This document shows positions 1 to 4,847 of a DNA stretch of 5,359 nucleotides, piece by piece (the stretch's first letter is position 1; each line of letters begins with the position of its first letter). The notes under the pieces are model-generated. The model was not told where the DNA came from. It saw nothing but the letters and a program-made list of their open reading frames with translations, and did no database searches. Origin of the DNA: CAZJCK01 sp964544635 (GTDB taxonomy: Bacteria > Zixibacteria > MSB-5A5 > GN15 > FEB-12); NCBI GenBank assembly GCA_964544635.1, contig CAZJCK010000124.1:1-5359 (forward strand), written 5' to 3'. A program made the translations under genes and the position numbers.

Positions 1-461
1 CGGGCAATTGCGACTCGCTGTTGCTGCCCGACCGAGAGTTCCCGGGGAAGGAAATTGCTGCGTTCAGCCAGTCCAACCATCGCCAGCAACTCCAAGGCAT
101 GTTGTTTCGGATCTGATCCGTTACGCCCGGCGGGCAGCATGGGCAGCATGACATTTTCCACCGCCGTCAAGTACGGCACCAAATTGAACGTCTGCAGCAC
201 AAAGCCTATGGCTCGGTTACGGAAGGCGGCAAGGCGTGAAGCCGACAAATCGTACAGATTCTGATCGAAGTAACTCACCGTGCCCAAGCTTGGCTGGATG
301 AGGCCGCCCAACGACAACAGGAGCGTTGTTTTTCCCGAGCCGGATGGACCGGTAACCGCAATAAAACTGCCGTCGTCAATGCACAGAGATACATCCTTAA
401 GCGCATGAACCTGCTGTCTTGAGCGAGTATATGTCTTCGTAAGTCCTTTGATGTCTATCAC
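1..461 (-). CDS. ABC transporter ATP-binding protein, MacB/LolD type (partial, C-terminus outside window)
   Basis: This is the ATPase of a MacB/LolD-class (ABC3) transporter, acting on the cytoplasmic face with the permease encoded just upstream. Translating the minus strand from GTG at 461 gives 153 codons before the window edge. Visible motifs are an aromatic A-loop region (Tyr11), Walker A GPSGSGKTT (residues 38-46), a Q-loop Gln at about 90 in the context FVLQTFNLVP, and an ABC signature LSVGQQQR (142-149), in which the second residue of LSGGQ is Val. Walker B, the D-loop and the H-loop lie outside the window. The start is supported by AGGAG 8 nt upstream, located inside the last codons of the permease gene. 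The permease stop codon is 2 nt away, so the two are translationally coupled. By similarity alone it could be annotated lolD or macB. Its substrate cannot be read from the sequence. Confidence 0.93.
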   Translation of the reverse strand, partial: MIDIKGLTKTYTRSRQQVHALKDVSLCIDDGSFIAVTGPSGSGKTTLLLSLGGLIQPSLGTVSYFDQNLYDLSASRLAAFRNRAIGFVLQTFNLVPYLTAVENVMLPMLPAGRNGSDPKQHALELLAMVGLAERSNFLPRELSVGQQQRVAIA

Positions 462-463
462 CC

Positions 464-1690
464 TCAGATCTCCTGCATAATCACTGCCGGATCGATGCGA
501 GCCGCTCGAAAAGTTGGATACCAGCTTCCGGCCAGAGCGATAACTACTGCGACCACAACCGACCACCAGAGATATTCAAGCACCGGCGCAATGTCCAGCC
601 CGGCAAGGTATGGTCCGAGGATGACCGCCGCCACCGTGCCGGTCACATAGCCCAGGAACCCGCCCGCCAGCCCGAGTAACAGCGCCTTGGTTAAAAATAG
701 CCAATAGATGTGACGCCTTGCCCAGCCAATAGTGATGAGCGTGCCGATTTCTTTGCGGCGCTCCTCGACGTTTGCCCACATGTAATTGCCAATTGAGAAC
801 GCACCAACCAGTATGATGATTACCAGCAGCACAAGGGCAATCTTGGCCATGAGTGTGTTTGTCTCAACCTGCGTGTTGACGATATGTCCGATAGTAGTTA
901 TTCGTGTGTCCGGGAGAATGTTGCGCAATTTGCCCAAAAGGCCATCCGAGATTTCACTGCAACACCCCATAATTTCGATGTTGCTTACCTGGCCCTCGAT
1001 TCCCAGCAATGCCTGCACGGCATGCAAGTGCGCATATACCCGGCTATCGTCTACGGTACCGGTCTCGGGAAGCACATGCGTGACCGTAAAGGTCTGCCCT
1101 TGAATGGGCATTGCTGAGCCGGGCGTCAACTTGAGACGCTCGGCAATCGTACTGCCGACCCACACTTCGTTCATCCCGAGAGAATCGACTGTCTTTCTTT
1201 GGGCTTTAAGGTCTTCCTCAGTGAGCGACGATTCTTTGTTCTCAGAGGGGGCACACGCCACTTCCAGGTCGGCGCCCATAAGACCCGACGCTTGCCAGAT
1301 TGGTTTTGAGGCCAACTCATTCGAGGGGAGAATACCCGTTAGAATTACTGATGAACTGTTGATCTCTACCCGGCGACTCAATTTGGGTGACATGTTGTCG
1401 ACGCCGGGAATCATTGAGGTCGCAATGCGGTCAACATATTCCTCCGGAAACGTGGGAGCGTCTACATCGGCCGAAAAATAGTCGTCTACACTCGCCCCCT
1501 GGGGAAGCACCATGATATTCGCACCAAGCAAATCCAGTTTCTTGGCGACAACCTGACGCGAAACCGACGTTATCGACTGGATGGCAACAATAACTGCTAT
1601 TCCCAGGGTGATAGCCAGCAGGCCTGAAATTAGTCGGCCCTTGCGCCGATTGATTTCCTTGAAAACAATTGTCCTAAAGGTAAGAGCCAT
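464..1690 (-). CDS. FtsX-like/MacB-type ABC transporter permease
   Basis: The 408-residue product is an inner-membrane permease of the MacB/LolC/FtsX (ABC3) superfamily. It has the usual four-helix plan: one N-terminal membrane segment (about 20-42), a large extracytoplasmic domain (about 43-280, MacB_PCD-like), then three C-terminal segments (about 283-305, 330-358, 370-392). The charged stretch ERRKEIGTLITIGWARR (about 310-326), after the second helix, is the typical FtsX-family coupling region that contacts the ATPase. Length and topology are normal for the family. The extracytoplasmic domain carries Cys146 and a vicinal pair Cys243-Cys244 (context IMGCCSEI), which is unusual enough to suggest a thiol or metal role. 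It starts 3 nt after the stop of the secreted Trx-like protein gene and ends 2 nt before the ATPase start, so all three are one transcription unit. The ribosome-binding site in front of it is weak, as expected for a coupled gene. MacB-type systems usually have a MacA adaptor, and none is seen here. Confidence 0.92.
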   Translation of the reverse strand: MALTFRTIVFKEINRRKGRLISGLLAITLGIAVIVAIQSITSVSRQVVAKKLDLLGANIMVLPQGASVDDYFSADVDAPTFPEEYVDRIATSMIPGVDNMSPKLSRRVEINSSSVILTGILPSNELASKPIWQASGLMGADLEVACAPSENKESSLTEEDLKAQRKTVDSLGMNEVWVGSTIAERLKLTPGSAMPIQGQTFTVTHVLPETGTVDDSRVYAHLHAVQALLGIEGQVSNIEIMGCCSEISDGLLGKLRNILPDTRITTIGHIVNTQVETNTLMAKIALVLLVIIILVGAFSIGNYMWANVEERRKEIGTLITIGWARRHIYWLFLTKALLLGLAGGFLGYVTGTVAAVILGPYLAGLDIAPVLEYLWWSVVVAVVIALAGSWYPTFRAARIDPAVIMQEI

Positions 1691-1693
1691 GGG

Positions 1694-2455
1694 CTACTTA
1701 CCGTCATTCTTGGCGGTTGGACCACAGCTTGCACCGCTGCCTGTGGGGCAGCAACCACTGGCCACCACCTTAGTAGCCGAAGAAATTAGTTTGTCTACTT
1801 CGACGGCACCAGTGTACGATCCGGTGACCTGGCCCTTGGCGTTAATGACTACGGTGACCGGCTCATCGGACTGCACATTGACCTTCAGTTGACGCAGAAA
1901 CTCCTGTTCGGCTGGGTCATCCATGTTGACTTCAACCGTTGCCCCTTTACCCATCATTTTCGAACAGGCCACCGCGCAGTCGCTTACAACCTGAGACTTA
2001 GTCGTCATACCGGCACGGTAGGCAGTCACGTATACAGCCTGACCGGACTGGATGGCCTGCACCGCCTCCGCTTTCTTGGGGCTTGGAACAATGGCGACAA
2101 GCTGCTGCGGGTTCACCCGCGAGGCTATGTTGCCGCCAGCGATAACGCCGTTGGACCCAAAGACGAGAATCAATGGCAACGGCGCTGAGCCCAAACCGTA
2201 CTTCTGAACGAATTCTGAATTGCCAGCGTCGGCACGATTTGATTCAATCATTACGGAACCGGAAACCTGAGCCATTGCGCTTTGAATTGTCTGTCTCGCC
2301 TGGTCAGTTCCGGCTATTCCGGGTTCGGTTACCAAAACAAACGCTACCTCGCCGTTGGAAGCGGCAGTCTGAAGTTGCTCGTTTGTAGCTGCCAGTACCA
2401 GCACTGGCAGACAGACCGCAATAAGCAGTCCCATTATCAGTTTGCTGCTGACCAT
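1694..2455 (-). CDS. Secreted cysteine-containing protein with two probable thioredoxin-like folds
   Basis: The product has 253 residues when read from the ATG at 2455. A hydrophobic N-terminal segment ending VLVLAAT looks like a Sec signal peptide, with cleavage probably after residue 22 (V-L-A). Cys15 lies within the hydrophobic core and lacks a proper lipobox, so a lipoprotein is unlikely. The mature part seems to hold two alpha/beta units, at about 37-110 and 138-220. Each has a thioredoxin-like pattern of a leading strand, a central helix, and a late strand pair such as LPLILVFGSNGVIAGG or PVTVVINAKGQVTGSY. Neither has a CxxC active site. The cysteines are at 160 and 164 (DCAVAC) and in a C-terminal tail at 235, 236 and 244 (GCCPTGSGASC). 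Its place between an ArsR repressor and an ABC permease suggests binding or handing over a thiophilic metal(loid), or thiol chemistry in the periplasm. The fold is inferred from pattern only, and I do not recognise a named family. A relation to small ArsF-type proteins of arsenical-efflux operons is possible but unproven. Confidence 0.82.
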   Translation of the reverse strand: MVSSKLIMGLLIAVCLPVLVLAATNEQLQTAASNGEVAFVLVTEPGIAGTDQARQTIQSAMAQVSGSVMIESNRADAGNSEFVQKYGLGSAPLPLILVFGSNGVIAGGNIASRVNPQQLVAIVPSPKKAEAVQAIQSGQAVYVTAYRAGMTTKSQVVSDCAVACSKMMGKGATVEVNMDDPAEQEFLRQLKVNVQSDEPVTVVINAKGQVTGSYTGAVEVDKLISSATKVVASGCCPTGSGASCGPTAKNDGK

Positions 2456-2465
2456 GTTCACTCCT
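2456..2465 (-). promoter_or_regulatory. Ribosome-binding site that decides the start of the Trx-like gene
   Basis: AGGAG occupies 2465-2461 on the minus strand, 5 nt from the ATG at 2455-2453. An in-frame GTG at 2461-2459 would overlap the Shine-Dalgarno itself and have no spacer, so the ATG two codons downstream is the likelier start. Confidence 0.75.
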
Positions 2466-2601
2466 TTCTGAAAATTACCATTCGTCTGTCGTTACTATTT
2501 TCACAAATTGGACGGCCTCAATCGCTGAGAAGTGATAACTCATCCGATTCGGCAAGCCCGATTCAGATTAGACCATTGTGGGTTCGGGGTGATCACCTGA
2601 G
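2462..2601. other. 140-bp gap between the repressor gene and the Trx-like gene
   Basis: There is no convincing gene here. A perfect 10-bp palindrome GGTGATCACC lies at 2588-2597, 4 nt beyond the repressor stop codon. A weak imperfect hairpin surrounds 2547-2562 (ATTCGG and CCGATT arms) without a T-run. I see no intrinsic terminator, so read-through from the repressor gene into the transporter genes is plausible. I also see no strong second promoter. Confidence 0.5.
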
Positions 2602-3015
2602 CTATGCATTTACTTTGTGCGCGCCTGCTCTTTCGTTGGCCGGTTTGCCCGCCCTCGACTCCTTCTGTTTTCTGCAGACCTCGACCGGATGTTTCTTCAT
2701 GATTGACTTGAGAATCCTTGCGTCTTCCCTGACCGTCGCATCCGAAACGAGGTGTTTCTGCGCCCATGCAACAGCGTCGGCGGCCACCTGCGGTACCTCG
2801 GACGGCAGTCGGTAAAAGACCCACTTGCCGTTCTTGGTACTCTGAGTAAGCTGCGCTTGCTTGAGAATAGACATGTGCTTGGAGACGGTCGAGGGAGCCA
2901 ACTGTAGAAGTTCGATTACCTGGCAGACACACAACTCGCCCGCACTCATGGCCATCAAGACCCTGACCCTGTTTTCATCGCTGAGAGCTTTGGTGATGGA
3001 AAGAAAATCCTGCAT
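2602..3015 (-). CDS. ArsR/SmtB-family metal(loid)-responsive transcriptional repressor
   Basis: The 137-residue product is a winged-helix repressor that should bind its own promoter and release DNA on binding a thiophilic metal(loid). The N-terminal helix (ALSDENRVRVLMAM, about 10-23) is followed by ELCVCQVIELL with Cys29 and Cys31. This is the classical ArsR ELCVC motif, at the start of the DNA-recognition helix-turn-helix (about 32-53, LAPSTVSKHMSILK). The wing is about 57-70 (STKNGKWVFYRL). The third cysteine of the E. coli type (CxCxxC) is replaced by Ile34, but Cys114 in a C-terminal extension could be an extra ligand. The tail (about 107-137) is basic and looks disordered, making the protein longer than many ArsRs. 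ATG at 3015 is preceded by AGGAG with a 5-nt spacer. It is the promoter-proximal gene of the operon. Arsenite or antimonite are the best-known ligands for this motif; the true inducer is inferred. Confidence 0.95.
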   Translation of the reverse strand: MQDFLSITKALSDENRVRVLMAMSAGELCVCQVIELLQLAPSTVSKHMSILKQAQLTQSTKNGKWVFYRLPSEVPQVAADAVAWAQKHLVSDATVREDARILKSIMKKHPVEVCRKQKESRAGKPANERAGAHKVNA

Positions 3016-3025
3016 ATCATCTCCT

Positions 3026-3041
3026 ACAATTCGCCAATTGT
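3026..3041. promoter_or_regulatory. Secondary inverted repeat in the repressor leader
   Basis: ACAATT (3026-3031) and AATTGT (3036-3041) form a perfect inverted repeat with a 4-nt centre. It lies between the presumed transcription start and the Shine-Dalgarno, and shares bases with the left arm of the larger operator candidate. It may be a second repressor site or a coincidence of AT-rich sequence. Confidence 0.35.
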
Positions 3042-3069
3042 CGAATTATTATACAAAAATATCGACAAT
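3037..3069. promoter_or_regulatory. Candidate ArsR operator (inverted repeat over the promoter)
   Basis: ATTGTCGA (3037-3044) and TCGACAAT (3062-3069) are perfect 8-bp inverted arms with a 17-bp centre. The right arm lies in the spacer between the -35 and -10 boxes, and the left arm sits just downstream of the -10 over the likely start of transcription. A dimer bound here would block RNA polymerase, as in ArsR-type autorepression. Confidence 0.65.
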
Positions 3070-3075
3070 ATGCAA
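3048..3075 (-). promoter_or_regulatory. Sigma70-type promoter of the ArsR-transporter operon
   Basis: On the minus strand, TTGCAT (3075-3070) and a perfect TATAAT (3053-3048) are separated by 16 bp. Transcription should start near 3041, giving a leader of about 25 nt to the repressor ATG at 3015. Spacing and position fit well, and the inverted repeat around the -10 box adds support. Confidence 0.75.
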
Positions 3076-3209
3076 CACTATTTTAGAGTTATTTATCCAG
3101 AGGTCTTCTTTTAAAGCTCCCCATTTAGCCAGCGTTTTTTAAGAGAATCCATTCGCTTCCTTAGCCTCAGTTGTACAGGAGGAGGTTTATCAAGCCACAA
3201 TAATCGTTT

Positions 3210-3331
3210 TTATACAAGCATCGTAATGACTCTACACGCTAGCAGGGAGCCGTGAGGTCGAACAGTGTTGTAATGCTGACGCCACCGTTCCAGCAGCACA
3301 GTCGCTCATTCCTGATGGCATTCGTCGGGTC
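3210..3331 (-). mobile_element. Decayed IS3-family transposase C-terminal fragment
   Basis: On the minus strand, 3293-3243 reads LERWRQHYNTVRPHGSL. This closely matches the conserved end of IS3-family OrfB integrase-type transposases (compare the usual WRxHYNxxRPHSSLG). An in-frame TGA at 3308-3306 lies just upstream, and the homologous part stops near 3240. The reading frame then runs to a TAA at 3212-3210 without the usual continuation (GYRPPAPE-like). In the neighbouring frame, 3322-3299 reads NAIRNERL. This may be the worn remnant of the FNxxxRDExL segment that precedes LERWR by about 17-20 residues in intact proteins, implying an internal deletion or frameshift. No terminal inverted repeats, target duplication or DDE catalytic residues are seen, so the copy is dead. 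The second segment is a weak match. Confidence 0.65.
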
Positions 3332-3389
3332 CTCTTTACGAACTATGGCTTAGAAGCTGTTGATTACTGGGCAATGTGACTAAGGTCTC

Positions 3390-3413
3390 TGTTATCAGTA
3401 TAGGGTGATAACA
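3390..3413. promoter_or_regulatory. Perfect 8-8-8 inverted repeat, operator-like
   Basis: TGTTATCA (3390-3397) and TGATAACA (3406-3413) are exact inverted arms around an 8-nt centre. The total of 24 bp and AT-rich arms are typical of a dimeric regulator site. It lies about 190 bp upstream of the ADP-ribosylglycohydrolase start. There is no T-run, so it is unlikely to be a terminator. The regulator is unknown. Confidence 0.4.
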
Positions 3414-3457
3414 TAGGCCGTCCAAGCCACCATTTGGCGTCACGCCGGCCGGCCAGT

Positions 3458-3490
3458 CGGTTCGTTCTTGAAGTATGAAACGAAGAACCG
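3458..3490. repeat. Imperfect inverted repeat
   Basis: CGGTTCGTTC (3458-3467) faces GAAGAACCG (3482-3490), pairing with a single bulged base around a 14-nt loop. An alternative pairing TTCGTT/AACGAA overlaps it. No T-run follows, and its function is unknown. Confidence 0.35.
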
Positions 3491-3515
3491 TACCTTACGC
3501 TAACACAAAGCCGCT

Positions 3516-3562
3516 GCGGGTAATGGCGCCGTTCGGGCCGGTGCCATGTCATTACAGCCCGC
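3516..3562 (+). promoter_or_regulatory. Predicted stem-loop in the leader of the ADP-ribosylglycohydrolase gene
   Basis: The outer pairing is GCGG/CCGC (3516-3519 with 3559-3562) and GTAATG/CATTAC (3520-3525 with 3550-3555), with a 3-nt bulge. The inner pairing is GCGCC/GGTGC (3526-3530 with 3540-3544, one G-U) with a 9-nt loop and a 5-nt bulge. It ends about 40 nt before the start codon and could affect message stability or translation. It could also be a chance product of GC-rich sequence. Confidence 0.35.
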
Positions 3563-3601
3563 GACACGATCTCGCACAGCTGCCCGAAAAGGACATCAGT
3601 C

Positions 3602-4612
3602 ATGGATAAAGACAAACTCACCTCCCGCCGGGCCGGGTGTCTGCTCGGGCAGTGTCTCGGCGATGCGCTGGGATTCCCGGTCGAGGGGTTTCCGGCCGAC
3701 GAATGCGAGGACTACCTGGAAGCGGTCGTCAAGCCGGCATGGTTTCGTCACAAGCCCGATGCCCTGTTCGGCTTCGGCCAATATACCGACGACTCCCAGC
3801 TCGCCCGTGAGCTGCTCGTCAGTCTCGCCGAGCACGGTGGTTTCAACCCTGAGGATTACGCCGCGCGAATTTCTGACTTGTTCACGACTAACAAAATCGT
3901 CGGTCGGGGGCTGGCGTGTGACGATGCCGCCGGTCGGCTGGCGCAGGGGATAGCCTGGGATGAGGCCGGGTGTCCGGCGCCGAATGCCGGCAACGGTACT
4001 GCCATGCGAGCGGCGCCGGCCGGGATGATCTACTACAACGATCCGGACAAGATGATCGAGGTCGCCCGCGTGCAGGGCTGGATCACCCATCGTGATCCAC
4101 GTTGCGATGCCGGTTCGATCGCCATTGCAGGTGCGGTGATGCTGGCGATGCACGATAACGTCGAGCCGTCGGAATTCTGCAGTCAACTGTCCGACTGGAT
4201 GGAGCCGGCCGAGCCGGACTTCGCCGAGCTTGTCAGGGAGCTTCCGCAAGTGCTCGACGAACCGCCCCACCAGGCGGTGCGGGCCATTTCAGTGGCCGGC
4301 TTTCCTCCCGGTGGCAAGCCGAACTGGCCAGGCATCTCGCCGTTCGTCGTGCCCAGTGTGCTCTGGAGCCTGTACTGTTTTCTGCGAACCCCGGACAATG
4401 TTTTCGAGTCACTCTGGCACTCGCTCGCCTGCGGCGGCGATGTCGACAGCACTGCCGCCATGACCGGCGCTATCAGTGGCGCGTATGTTGGTGTCGAGGA
4501 GTTGCCGGAGCATCTGGTGTCACAGTTGCATGATCACGGGACGTGGGGGCGAGACCAGTTGCTGGAGTTAGTGGATACAGTCAGCACACTGTTTCCAGCT
4601 AAAGCGCAATAG
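3602..4612 (+). CDS. ADP-ribosylglycohydrolase family protein (DraG/ARH type)
   Basis: The 336-residue product is a cytoplasmic, probably dinuclear-Mg ADP-ribosyl hydrolase that removes ADP-ribose from modified proteins or from small ADP-ribosylated molecules. Family motifs appear in order: GCLLGQCLGDALG (12-24), the metal-binding YTDDSQ (61-66; Thr62, Asp63, Asp64), GNGTAMRAAPAG (130-141), THRD (162-165), and the C-terminal metal-binding GGDVDSTAAMTGAISGAYVG (278-297; Asp280, Asp282, Ser283). Length is normal and the catalytic set looks complete, so it should be active. ATG at 3602 is preceded by AAGGA (3589-3593) with an 8-nt spacer, and the N-terminal family motif begins ten residues in, supporting this start. 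It stands alone: no ADP-ribosyltransferase, macrodomain or toxin-antitoxin partner is visible. It is visibly more GC-rich than the transporter operon. Target specificity (Arg, Ser or other linkage) cannot be read from the sequence. Confidence 0.95.
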   Translation: MDKDKLTSRRAGCLLGQCLGDALGFPVEGFPADECEDYLEAVVKPAWFRHKPDALFGFGQYTDDSQLARELLVSLAEHGGFNPEDYAARISDLFTTNKIVGRGLACDDAAGRLAQGIAWDEAGCPAPNAGNGTAMRAAPAGMIYYNDPDKMIEVARVQGWITHRDPRCDAGSIAIAGAVMLAMHDNVEPSEFCSQLSDWMEPAEPDFAELVRELPQVLDEPPHQAVRAISVAGFPPGGKPNWPGISPFVVPSVLWSLYCFLRTPDNVFESLWHSLACGGDVDSTAAMTGAISGAYVGVEELPEHLVSQLHDHGTWGRDQLLELVDTVSTLFPAKAQ

Positions 4613-4847
4613 GCACGGCCGGGCAGCACACCACCGTGATGGGATAAAATTAATCTTCATTATCAATCGTTAGAGTTGCTACCGGGATTACGAATCACAG
4701 CCGTTCGTCTGGCGGGCGGGATAGCCGGGGGTAAGAGCCTCCGCCAGCCGCCGCTTATTTGCTTGCCATTAAAATGGTCCATAGTTATCTATGATCCGCT
4801 ACCCGTTAGAATAATCCTCGGAGAATCAGCAGAAAGGCATATCGTAA
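4613..4847. other. 235-bp intergenic region with short inverted repeats
   Basis: No gene is supported here. A 7-bp perfect stem CTGGCGG/CCGCCAG (4709-4715 and 4741-4747) encloses a 25-nt GC-rich loop. Shorter inverted repeats follow: CCATT-AA-AATGG (4766-4777) and CATAG-TTAT-CTATG (4780-4793). A -10-like TATGAT (4790-4795) has no well-spaced -35, the nearest TTGCCA (4763-4768) being 21 bp away. CACGG/CCGTG (4614-4618, 4634-4638) after the hydrolase stop is a weak hairpin without a T-run, so no terminator is called. Confidence 0.45.

Larger units (their letters stand above)
3076..3601. other. Long intergenic region with transposase debris and hairpins
   Basis: No intact gene is supported in this stretch of about 525 bp. 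It holds an IS3-type transposase fragment (about 3210-3331), a perfect inverted repeat (3390-3413), an imperfect hairpin (3458-3490), and a larger stem-loop in front of the ADP-ribosylglycohydrolase gene (3516-3562). A strong Shine-Dalgarno-like GGAGGAGG at 3178-3185 has no start codon at a usable distance, so it may be a relic. I could not identify a clear plus-strand promoter for the downstream gene. Confidence 0.6.

Noticed and set aside
786..1481. Several plus-strand open frames of 77-125 codons across the permease gene
   Set aside because: They lie opposite a confidently identified permease, lack good ribosome-binding sites, and give no recognisable product.
2588..2597. Palindrome GGTGATCACC after the repressor stop as a terminator or operator
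   Set aside because: It has no loop and no T-run, so it is not an intrinsic terminator. A single 10-bp palindrome is weak evidence for an operator.
2540..2932. Minus-strand frame of 130 codons overlapping the repressor gene
   Set aside because: It is an alternative frame of the ArsR gene. The ArsR frame has the family motif and a good Shine-Dalgarno.
3178..3229. Small gene behind the strong Shine-Dalgarno-like GGAGGAGG
   Set aside because: There is no start codon at proper distance, and the first downstream ATG (3226-3228 area) opens only a handful of codons before a stop.
3364..3621. Minus-strand frame of 85 codons in the intergenic region
   Set aside because: There is no recognisable domain, it runs across hairpins and into the start of the hydrolase gene, and its start has no support.
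3596..4270. Long minus-strand open frame (224 codons) opposite the ADP-ribosylglycohydrolase gene
   Set aside because: It is a shadow of a GC-rich gene. The plus-strand product has all family motifs, while the antisense product resembles nothing I know.
4614..4638. CACGG/CCGTG hairpin after the hydrolase gene as a terminator
   Set aside because: It has only a 5-bp stem, a 15-nt loop and no following T-run.
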